From NCBI GenBank assembly GCA_030266365.1, contig JAJDHV010000007.1:1-39475 (forward strand): 39,475 bases of DNA. The letters are read 5' to 3'. This stretch comes from Synergistaceae bacterium OttesenSCG-928-I11. Its GTDB lineage: Bacteria > Synergistota > Synergistia > Synergistales > Synergistaceae. The notes beneath the pieces were generated by a model that saw only the letters and a program-made list of their open reading frames with translations, was not told where the DNA came from and did no database searches. Numbering within the stretch: the stretch's first letter is position 1; each line of letters starts with the position of its first letter. Shown piece after piece: positions 26,151-32,410 of this stretch. Position numbers and translations under genes: made by a program.

Positions 26151-28127
26151 ATGTACTTGGGAAAAGCGGATGTGAACACCTACGACAAGGGAGTGGAACG
26201 CGAGTTCCTTGTATCGAACGGAATGGGAAGTTACGGCTCCTCCACGGTCGTGGGTGCTAACACCAGAAGCGAACACGGTCTTCTGGTCGTTCGTCCGCAC
26301 GATTCGGAACAGCACACGGTGCTGATCAGCAAGCTGGAAGAAACACTCTACGCCAACAACAAGAAATACCAGCTATCCACCAACCGCTACAAGGATCTCA
26401 TCTACCCGGACGGTTACAGATACGTACAGGAGTATCAGGGGACGCCCTTTCCGAGTGTCCTGTTCGTCATACACAGCATTTTTCTCAAGAAATCGATTTT
26501 CATGCCGCAAAACGGGACTTGCACCGTTGTCAAATACGAGCTTGTCGCATCCCCTGAGCAGGTTTTTATGGATATCCGGCCGCTCTTCGCGCACCGAAGC
26601 GCCACCGAATCGCCCTGCGCGGAAGGGCGCCCGCAGTACGAGTCGTCGCAGACGCCGGAGGGTGTCGTGAACGTGCAGGGGCGCGGCTACATGAGTCACG
26701 TCTCCTTTGCGGGCGCGTCGACTGCGCTCAAGTGGTCGAACAAGCCCTTGTGGTTTGAAAATTTAATATACGAACGTGACGGCATGCCGGACAATCCGTC
26801 GCTGGATTGCCTCTGGTCGCCGGGTTTCGGCTCGATCGGCATGCAGGAGGGGGACGTCGTCTACGTCGTGCTCTCCGAGGAGCCGATCGCCTACAGCGTG
26901 GAAGACTTGAAAGCGCTCGAGAAGGAGACGACCGACCGGCTCGACTCCTTTATCAAACAGGTCGCCGTCAATACGGATCACACGGTATTGCAGGACATGG
27001 TTCAGGGTTCGTGCCACCTCGTCGCGGACAACAAGGGTTCCGCACCCGCGATCTTCTCGGGCTTCCCGTCCGTCGAGCAGCGTGCGCGCGATACCTTCAT
27101 CTCCCTCCCAGGGCTGACGCTCGCGACGGGACGTGCCGAAGTTGCAAAGGGCATCCTCGCGAACTGGCTCGAGAAGGCGGTTTCGTGCGACGGTATCATG
27201 CCCGCTTCGATCGACAATCACGGGGCTCCGCAGCTGGGTGACATCGACGCGGGACTTTGGTTCCTGTACGCTGCCGATAAATATTCCTCGAAGGTCTCGA
27301 TGGACTTCGCGAAGGAGAACTATCCGGCAATCCGCTCGCTCCTCGAAAAGTACATGGAGGGGGATGCACGGCTCGGCGCGGTGATGGACACAGGCTCCAA
27401 GCTGATCAAATTTTTCAACCGGGACAACACGAAACACTGGATGTCCGGCGACGTCAGCGGGGAACCGCTTGTCGAGCGCAGAGGCTACCTCGTCGAGATG
27501 GGCGCGCTCTGGTATAACGCGCTGAAATTCGTGCAGTCCGTTGCGCTTGCTGTCGGTGACAGCGCTGCTGCCACGGAGTACGAGACGCTTGCCGCGGAGG
27601 TAGCGGACTCCTTCGTTCGCACGTTCTGGAACGAGGAGGAAAAGTATCTGTTCGACTGGGTCGACCCGACGGACGGCGAACGCGACGACGCGATCCGCCC
27701 CAACGCGATCTTCTCCGTCTCACTGCCGCACCCCGTCATTGCGGATGACAAAGGCAAACAGATTTTCACGACGTGCTGGAACGAGCTGTACACGACGTAC
27801 GGGCTCCGCACGCTGGACCCGCATCACGACAAGTTCAAAGGGCGCGCCGAAGGACGCCCCGACCAGAAGAAGAAGGCACGTCTCCGCGGAATGGCATGGC
27901 CGTGGCTGCTGGGCCACTTCACGACGGCCTACATGCGTTTCTATCCCGAGAAGAAGGAGATGGGCTGGTCGTTTATGCGCCCCTTCTCCTCGCACCTGCG
28001 CAGAGGCTGTCTCGGCGGCGTCGCGGAATACTTCGACGGGACGATGCCCTATCGTCCGAACGGCGACGTCCTGGCAGCAATCTCCCAGGGCGAACTGCTT
28101 CGCGTGATGCACGAGGATCTCGCCTAG
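26151..28127 (+). CDS. Divergent glycogen-debranching enzyme (amylo-alpha-1,6-glucosidase type)
   Basis: 658 residues. The N-terminal domain (about 1-225, with EFLVSNGMGSYGSSTVVGAN) and the C-terminal (alpha/alpha)6 domain (RDTFISLPGLTLATGR, IDAGLWFLYAADKY, WPWLLGHFTTAYMRFY, GCLGGVAEYFDG) match bacterial and archaeal debranching enzymes, which remove alpha-1,6-linked glucose from glycogen. Asp314 (in RARDTFI) and Glu626 (in AEYFDG) sit where catalytic acids are expected. However, the usual FGDWGRD is replaced by VEQRARD, YHQGTVWPW by RLRGMAWPW, and QAWSVAE by AAISQGE, so the substrate may differ. ATG 26151 is preferred to TTG 26145 because AAGGGGATGG ends 8 bases upstream. It follows whiA by 29 bases and ends at a terminator. 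No other glycogen gene is in the window. Confidence 0.82.
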   Translation: MYLGKADVNTYDKGVEREFLVSNGMGSYGSSTVVGANTRSEHGLLVVRPHDSEQHTVLISKLEETLYANNKKYQLSTNRYKDLIYPDGYRYVQEYQGTPFPSVLFVIHSIFLKKSIFMPQNGTCTVVKYELVASPEQVFMDIRPLFAHRSATESPCAEGRPQYESSQTPEGVVNVQGRGYMSHVSFAGASTALKWSNKPLWFENLIYERDGMPDNPSLDCLWSPGFGSIGMQEGDVVYVVLSEEPIAYSVEDLKALEKETTDRLDSFIKQVAVNTDHTVLQDMVQGSCHLVADNKGSAPAIFSGFPSVEQRARDTFISLPGLTLATGRAEVAKGILANWLEKAVSCDGIMPASIDNHGAPQLGDIDAGLWFLYAADKYSSKVSMDFAKENYPAIRSLLEKYMEGDARLGAVMDTGSKLIKFFNRDNTKHWMSGDVSGEPLVERRGYLVEMGALWYNALKFVQSVALAVGDSAAATEYETLAAEVADSFVRTFWNEEEKYLFDWVDPTDGERDDAIRPNAIFSVSLPHPVIADDKGKQIFTTCWNELYTTYGLRTLDPHHDKFKGRAEGRPDQKKKARLRGMAWPWLLGHFTTAYMRFYPEKKEMGWSFMRPFSSHLRRGCLGGVAEYFDGTMPYRPNGDVLAAISQGELLRVMHEDLA

Positions 28128-28165
28128 ATTTTCGCGAAGACGACCTTCCCCCCATATCGCCCCGC

Positions 28166-28204
28166 AAACGGGACTTTGTCGATCGACAGGGTCCCGTTTT
28201 TTTG
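28166..28204 (+). terminator. Intrinsic terminator after the debranching-enzyme gene
   Basis: Arms AAACGGGAC (28166-28174) and GTCCCGTTT (28191-28199) form a 9-bp stem. An inner perfect palindrome, TGTCGATCGACA (28177-28188), can extend it. A T run follows to 28203. It is the first clear rho-independent terminator on the + strand of the window and probably ends the long upstream transcription unit. Confidence 0.9.
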
Positions 28205-28209
28205 ATTGG

Positions 28210-28218
28210 TGCTATGAT
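28210..28218 (+). promoter_or_regulatory. Possible extended -10 promoter for the small membrane ORF
   Basis: TGCTATGAT matches an extended -10 element (TGnTATnnT) 45 bases before the small ORF and just after the terminator. No good -35 box is visible, as is tolerated for extended -10 promoters. Confidence 0.4.
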
Positions 28219-28262
28219 GTGTGGCAGGTATGTAAATTGGGCGGTCGAAAGGCGGTTCAGGT

Positions 28263-28463
28263 GTGAGAAAATTTTTTGAACGTCTTCTTCTTTCTGCGAT
28301 CGCGTGCTTTTTTCCCCTTGCACATGTCTCGGTTCTTTGGGGAGCGTGGGGCAACGTCCAGGAGGAATATGCGAACGAAACGAACACGAGCGGGCTGATC
28401 GCGACGATCGCCGTCGCGCTCGTGTTGTTTTTTATCTGGTGGGATAAACGAAGTCAAAAGTGA
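28263..28463 (+). CDS. Small membrane protein, function unknown
   Basis: 66 residues. Two hydrophobic segments (about residues 8-28 and 44-61) are separated by a short polar, acidic loop (NVQEEYANETNTSG). The basic N terminus and the WWDKRSQK tail suggest both ends face the cytoplasm, unless the first segment is cleaved as a signal peptide. The start is GTG 28263 with AAAGGCGG a few bases upstream. It stands alone between a terminator and the gapA promoter, with its own possible promoter and a weak terminator. I do not recognise a family. Length, start codon and isolation leave some doubt that it is a gene, but the clean two-helix pattern argues for it. Confidence 0.55.
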   Translation: MRKFFERLLLSAIACFFPLAHVSVLWGAWGNVQEEYANETNTSGLIATIAVALVLFFIWWDKRSQK

Positions 28464-28464
28464 T

Positions 28465-28508
28465 GCGATCCTTGTGAATAAAATATAAAGGTCGCGTTTT
28501 GCGTTTTT
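28465..28508 (+). terminator. Weak candidate terminator after the small ORF
   Basis: GCGATCCTT (28465-28473) pairs with AAGGTCGC (28488-28495) with one bulged T, followed by GTTTTGCGTTTTT. The stem is short and the T run interrupted, so efficiency would be modest. It lies directly before the gapA promoter. Confidence 0.4.
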
Positions 28509-28512
28509 CTCG

Positions 28513-28541
28513 TTGACCCTGGGTGACTTTTTCGGTAATAT
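28513..28541 (+). promoter_or_regulatory. Sigma70-type promoter of the gapA operon
   Basis: TTGACC (28513-28518) and TAATAT (28536-28541) are separated by exactly 17 bases. Transcription should begin near 28548, giving a leader of about 70 bases before gapA. This is one of the two best promoter matches in the window and suits a highly expressed glycolytic operon. Confidence 0.8.
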
Positions 28542-28546
28542 CCAAT

Positions 28547-28566
28547 CGGGACGACCATTTGTCCCG
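28547..28566 (+). promoter_or_regulatory. Hairpin at the predicted 5' end of gapA mRNA
   Basis: CGGGAC (28547-28552) and GTCCCG (28561-28566) form a 6-bp stem with an 8-base loop that starts at the predicted transcription start. No T run follows, so it is not a terminator. 5'-terminal stem-loops of this kind are known to protect mRNAs from decay; that role here is inferred. Confidence 0.5.
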
Positions 28567-28618
28567 GAAAAAAATAAATACGACAAAAAGAATCACAACC
28601 TGAGGAGGTTTTTTTCAA

Positions 28619-29641
28619 ATGGCAAAGGCAAAAGTGGCTATCAACGGTTTTGGGCGTATCGGTCGGCTCTCGCTTCGTTCGTTCTTCGCGTCGAACGGCG
28701 GCAATCACGAATTTGAAATCGTGGCGGTCAACGACCTCACGCCGCCGGAGTCGCTTGCGTATCTCATGAAGTACGACTCGGTCTTCCGCCGCTTTCCCGG
28801 CACCGTCGAGCTGCAAGGCGACACGCTTGTCATCAATGGGCAGAAGATCAAGGCGGTCGCGGAGCCCGATCCCGCGAAGCTGCCCTGGAAAGAGATGGGC
28901 GTCGACGTCGTCGTCGAGAGCACTGGGCGTTTCACCGACGCGACGAAGGCAAAAGCGCACATTGAGGCAGGAGCCAAGAAAGTCCTGATCTCCGCGCCCG
29001 CGACGAATCAGGACTTGACTGTCGTCATCGGCGTCAACGAGAAATCGTACGATCCCGCCAAACATCACATCATCTCCAACGCCAGCTGCACGACGAACTG
29101 CCTTGCGCCCGTCGTGAAAGTGCTGCACGAGAAGTTCGGCGTCGTGAAGGGCCTGATGAATACCATTCACTCGTACACGAACGACCAGGTCATTCTCGAC
29201 TTCCCGCACAAGAAGAGCCCGTCGCGCGGCAGGGCCGCCGCGCTTTCGATTATCCCGACGTCCACCGGTGCAGCGAAGGCGATCAGCGAAGTCATGCCGG
29301 AGCTGAAAGGCAAGCTCAACGGCTTCGCGCTCCGCGTACCGACGCCGGACGTCTCCGTCGTCGACCTCACCGCCGAACTGGCGAAACCCGCGACGAAGGA
29401 CGAGGTTAACGCAGCGATGAAGGCGGCTGCCGAGGGCGAGCTGAAGGGCATCCTGGGTTACGAGGCGGACGACCTCGTTTCGATGGACTTTGTCGGCGAC
29501 TTCCACTCGTCGATCTTCGCGCCGATGCACACGACCGTCATCGACAACATGGTGAAGGTTCTCTCGTGGTACGACAACGAGTGGGGTTACAGCAGCAGGG
29601 TCGTCGACCTCATCGACTACATGGTTAAAAAAGGACTGTAG
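28619..29641 (+). CDS. gapA: Glyceraldehyde-3-phosphate dehydrogenase, type I
   Basis: 340 residues. The enzyme oxidises glyceraldehyde-3-phosphate to 1,3-bisphosphoglycerate in the cytoplasm. The NAD-binding start is [15 protein letters not shown], the catalytic motif is SNASCTTNC with Cys157 as nucleophile, and [11 protein letters not shown] is near the C terminus. The ribosome site TGAGGAGG lies about 10 bases before ATG 28619. It is the first gene of a gapA-pgk(-tpiA) group with three bases between gapA and pgk. No CcpN, CggR or similar regulator gene is adjacent. Confidence 0.98.
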   Translation: MAKAKVAINGFGRIGRLSLRSFFASNGGNHEFEIVAVNDLTPPESLAYLMKYDSVFRRFPGTVELQGDTLVINGQKIKAVAEPDPAKLPWKEMGVDVVVESTGRFTDATKAKAHIEAGAKKVLISAPATNQDLTVVIGVNEKSYDPAKHHIISNASCTTNCLAPVVKVLHEKFGVVKGLMNTIHSYTNDQVILDFPHKKSPSRGRAAALSIIPTSTGAAKAISEVMPELKGKLNGFALRVPTPDVSVVDLTAELAKPATKDEVNAAMKAAAEGELKGILGYEADDLVSMDFVGDFHSSIFAPMHTTVIDNMVKVLSWYDNEWGYSSRVVDLIDYMVKKGL

Positions 29642-29644
29642 AAC

Positions 29645-30838
29645 TTGAAGCTCAAGACGTTCCGCAAAGACGACGTCGCGGACAAACGCGTTCTTGTGCG
29701 CGTCGACTTCAACGTCCCGATGACGCCGGATGGCAAGGTCGCGGACGACACGCGCATCGACGCCCACCTGCCGCTGATTCGCGAACTGATGGGTGCGGGT
29801 GCGAAAATCGCGCTCTGCTCGCACCTCGGCAGACCGAAAGGACAGGTTGTCGAGAAATATTCGCTGCGCCCCGTCGCGGACCGGCTCGCGGAGATATTGA
29901 GCAAGCCTGTGGCATTCGCAAGCGACTGCGTCGGTCCCGACGCCGCGAAGGCGGTCGACGCACTCGGAGTGGGAGACGTTCTGCTCCTCGAGAACCTTCG
30001 CTTTCACCCCGAGGAGGAGAAGAACGACGCAGCGTTCGCCAAACAACTTGCAGCACCTTTCGACGTCTTCGTCATGGACGCCTTCAGTGCGGCCCACAGG
30101 GCACATGCATCGACGCGCGCCGTCGTGGACGACCTGCCGTCCTTTGCCGGACCGCTTCTGATCCGCGAGATCGAGATGCTCTCCGCAGCGCGCGACAACC
30201 CGAAAAACCCCTTCGTCCTCATTCTGGGGGGGGCCAAGGTCTCCGACAAGATCGGCGTCATCGACAACATGCTCGACAAGGTCGACTCGATTCTCGTCGG
30301 CGGAGGGATGGCGTTCACCTTTCTCAAGGCGAAAGGGTACGAGATCGGGAAGTCCCTTTGTGAAGCGGACCGGCTCGATTTCGTAAGAGAAATGTTCGCG
30401 AAGGCGGAAGCGAAAGGCGTCGCCATCATTCTGCCGACGGATGTCGTCGTGGCGGGGGAGTTCTCTCCCGACGCGCCCGCTTCCGTCGTACCTGCAGACG
30501 CGATCCCATCGGACAAGATGGGCCTCGATATCGGCCCCGAGACGATTCGCGCGTTCGAGTGTGCGCTGGACCGCGCAAAGACCGTCCTCTGGAACGGACC
30601 GATGGGCGTCTTCGAGATGACCTCGTTCGAGAAAGGGACGAAAGCGATTGCCGTGAAACTCGCCGAGATCACGAAACAGGGCGCCATGACCGTCGTCGGC
30701 GGAGGAGACTCCGCCGCCGCCGTCGCCAAGTTCGGTTACGAGAAGAGTGTTTCTCACGTTTCGACCGGTGGGGGAGCGAGCCTGGAGTTTTTCGAAGGCA
30801 AAATTCTGCCGGGCGTCGAACCGTATATCGAGAAATAA
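29645..30838 (+). CDS. pgk: Phosphoglycerate kinase
   Basis: 397 residues, the normal length. It transfers phosphate from 1,3-bisphosphoglycerate to ADP. Motifs: RVLVRVDFNVPM at the N terminus, CSHLGRPKG, LLENLRFHPEE, LGGAKVSDKIGVI, WNGPMGVFE and VGGGDSAAAVAKFG. The start is TTG 29645 with AAAGGA about 9 bases upstream; the sequence from MKLKTFRKDDV aligns with known starts and no ATG is available. A strong intrinsic terminator follows before tpiA. Confidence 0.97.
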   Translation: MKLKTFRKDDVADKRVLVRVDFNVPMTPDGKVADDTRIDAHLPLIRELMGAGAKIALCSHLGRPKGQVVEKYSLRPVADRLAEILSKPVAFASDCVGPDAAKAVDALGVGDVLLLENLRFHPEEEKNDAAFAKQLAAPFDVFVMDAFSAAHRAHASTRAVVDDLPSFAGPLLIREIEMLSAARDNPKNPFVLILGGAKVSDKIGVIDNMLDKVDSILVGGGMAFTFLKAKGYEIGKSLCEADRLDFVREMFAKAEAKGVAIILPTDVVVAGEFSPDAPASVVPADAIPSDKMGLDIGPETIRAFECALDRAKTVLWNGPMGVFEMTSFEKGTKAIAVKLAEITKQGAMTVVGGGDSAAAVAKFGYEKSVSHVSTGGGASLEFFEGKILPGVEPYIEK

Positions 30839-30864
30839 AGAGACGAAGGGCGAATCGAACCAAC

Positions 30865-30904
30865 GCGGCGACAGCTTTGAAAAACAGGCTGCCGCCGCTT
30901 TTTT
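30865..30904 (+). terminator. Intrinsic terminator between pgk and tpiA
   Basis: GCGGCGACAGC (30865-30875) pairs with GCTGCCGCCGC (30888-30898) apart from one A-C mismatch, with a 12-base A-rich loop, followed by six T residues. It looks strong although tpiA, in the same direction, starts only 32 bases later. Confidence 0.85.
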
Positions 30905-30935
30905 AGAAATTTTCTAGAAAACGGGAGGGTTCTGG

Positions 30936-31730
30936 ATGCACAAGAAAATGATCGCGGGCAACTGGAAGATGAACTGTGGACAATCGGCAACAAGTGATTT
31001 TATTAACAAACTGGAAGATTTGCTGGAATCAGATGAAACCGGCAAGCGTTCGTCTAAGGCGATCGAATCGGAGTTGATCGAAATCGTGATCGCCCCGCCG
31101 TTCACGTCGATCGGGGCGGCTGTCGCGGCCCGTCGCAGCGAAAAAATCAATATCTCCGCGCAGAACGTACATTACGAACCAAAGGGCGCTTTCACCGGCG
31201 AAATCTCACTCGGCATGCTCGAAGAAGCCGGTTGCAAGTATGTGATTATCGGCCACAGCGAACGCCGTCATGTTTTCGGCGAAACGAACGAGCTGTTGGA
31301 GAGAAAACTCGTCGCGACGCTGGAGTCGAAAGTTCTGCCGATCTTCTGTGTGGGCGAACTTCTCGCGGACCGCGAAGCGGGCCGGACTGAAACCGTCCTG
31401 CGCCAGCAGTTGGAGGCCGCATGGCTCTCCCTGACGAGCGACGTCGTCGCGGAGATGCTCGTCGTCGCCTACGAGCCGGTCTGGGCGATCGGCACGGGAA
31501 AGACGGCGAGCGACAAGGACGCAGACGACGCATGTGGATTCATTCGCGAGCTCGCGCAGGAGAAATTCGGCGCTGCGACGGCGGATGCATTGCGCGTTCT
31601 CTACGGCGGTTCGGTCAAACCGGAGAACAGCGCCGGCATTCTGGCGCAGAAAAACATCGACGGTCTTCTGATCGGCGGCGCGTCGCTCGACGTCGATTCG
31701 TTCACAAAGATCATTACGACTTCTGTTTGA
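30936..31730 (+). CDS. tpiA: Triosephosphate isomerase
   Basis: 264 residues. It interconverts dihydroxyacetone phosphate and glyceraldehyde-3-phosphate. Signatures: AGNWKMN with the substrate-binding Lys, IIGHSERR with the catalytic His, AYEPVWAIGTGKTAS with the catalytic Glu, and LYGGSVKPENS. ATG 30936 follows the ribosome site GGGAGGG. The protein carries a short polar insertion (DLLESDETGKRSSKAIESE) after the first helix that makes it slightly longer than usual. It lies behind a terminator, so it depends on read-through from pgk or on a promoter I cannot identify in the 31-base gap. Confidence 0.97.
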   Translation: MHKKMIAGNWKMNCGQSATSDFINKLEDLLESDETGKRSSKAIESELIEIVIAPPFTSIGAAVAARRSEKINISAQNVHYEPKGAFTGEISLGMLEEAGCKYVIIGHSERRHVFGETNELLERKLVATLESKVLPIFCVGELLADREAGRTETVLRQQLEAAWLSLTSDVVAEMLVVAYEPVWAIGTGKTASDKDADDACGFIRELAQEKFGAATADALRVLYGGSVKPENSAGILAQKNIDGLLIGGASLDVDSFTKIITTSV

Positions 31731-31824
31731 GTTTTTTTATACAGGGTCAGTAAAGACAAGGCACCCGAGTATCCGGGGTATGTCGAAGGCAAGAGCCCAA
31801 AATAACCCTGACATATATCAAGCT

Positions 31825-31860
31825 CACTTATGTCGCCAAGACTTATTGGCGACATAAGTG
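31825..31860. repeat. Perfect 15-bp inverted repeat with 6-base loop
   Basis: CACTTATGTCGCCAA (31825-31839) is exactly complementary to TTGGCGACATAAGTG (31846-31860), with loop GACTTA. It is not followed by a clean T run on either side, so it is not a simple terminator. It could be a mobile-element end, a repeated extragenic palindrome or the stem of a small RNA. Nothing in the sequence decides among these. Confidence 0.75.
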
Positions 31861-31894
31861 TTATTATAAGACATTTTTAATTGATGCATCCCAA

Positions 31895-31931
31895 GAGAAA
31901 AGCCGACCGAAAATTTCGGTCGGCTTTTCTC
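31895..31931. terminator. Bidirectional intrinsic terminator between tpiA and rsfS
   Basis: GAGAAAAGCCGACCGAAA (31895-31912) is exactly complementary to the next 18 bases after a single A. In practice this gives the stem GCCGACCG/CGGTCGGC flanked by A runs on one side and T runs on the other, so it works on both strands. It sits between the convergent tpiA (+) and rsfS (-) genes and can end both transcripts. Confidence 0.88.
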
Positions 31932-31956
31932 GATATTCTGTTTTTCATAATGGGGT

Positions 31957-31999
31957 CAAGGGGACTTTGTCCCCTTGCGGGGTTTGGGGCGGAGCCCCA
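31957..31999. repeat. GC-rich double hairpin element
   Basis: CAAGGGGAC (31957-31965) pairs with GTCCCCTTG (31969-31977). Eight bases later TGGGGC (31985-31990) pairs with GCCCCA (31994-31999). Such paired G-rich/C-rich hairpins resemble repeated extragenic elements scattered in many genomes. It may also back up termination of rsfS on the - strand. A second copy is not present in this window. Confidence 0.6.
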
Positions 32000-32015
32000 T
32001 GTATTTCGTTGTTTT

Positions 32016-32375
32016 TTATTCCTCGCCCTCGAAGCGAATCGACGGCGCGTCCCCCCAGAGTCGTTCGAGTTTGTAGAACTCGCGTCCCTCGCGGCTGAAG
32101 ACGTGCACGATCACGTCGCCCGCGTCGATCAGGGACCATCTTGTGCTGGTTTCCCCCTCGACCTTGTAGCGCAATCCCATCGAGTCCATCGCTTCTTCGG
32201 CGGCCTCGCGCAATGTGCGGGCGTTGATCTCCGATCTTGCCGTTGCAATGATGAATGCATCGGCGAACCCCGAAACCCCGCGCAGATCGATGAAATCGAT
32301 GTCGAAACCGTGTTTTCCCTGCAGAGCCTCGATAATCGGCATATATTCCGCATAAACGCTACTGTCTACCGTCAT
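32016..32375 (-). CDS. rsfS: Ribosome silencing factor RsfS
   Basis: 119 residues. RsfS binds ribosomal protein L14 and blocks joining of the 30S and 50S subunits when nutrients run low. Motifs: DIDFIDLRGVSGFADAFIIA, RTLREAAEEAMDSMG and DVIVHVFSREGREFYKLERLW. The chosen ATG (start base 32375) fits the family's N terminus. AGGGAGG is about 14 bases upstream, slightly far. A longer reading to 32534 runs through the end of the LCP gene and is only frame extension. Last gene of the - strand operon, 35 bases after the LCP gene. Confidence 0.94.
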   Translation of the reverse strand: MTVDSSVYAEYMPIIEALQGKHGFDIDFIDLRGVSGFADAFIIATARSEINARTLREAAEEAMDSMGLRYKVEGETSTRWSLIDAGDVIVHVFSREGREFYKLERLWGDAPSIRFEGEE

Positions 32376-32410
32376 GTCGTTTCCGTTCGCCTCCCTAAAA
32401 AGCGATTTCT

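Noticed and set aside
28454-30757. 767-codon open frame on the - strand opposite gapA and pgk
   Set aside because: Same effect as above. The true genes have complete glycolytic enzyme motifs, and no ribosome site or promoter supports the antisense frame.
31601-31855. 84-codon - strand reading frame and a 25-codon frame within the tpiA-rsfS gap
   Set aside because: Neither has a ribosome site. The longer one starts inside the palindrome and runs into tpiA, and no protein family is recognised. They could be remnants of a mobile-element gene but cannot be supported as genes.
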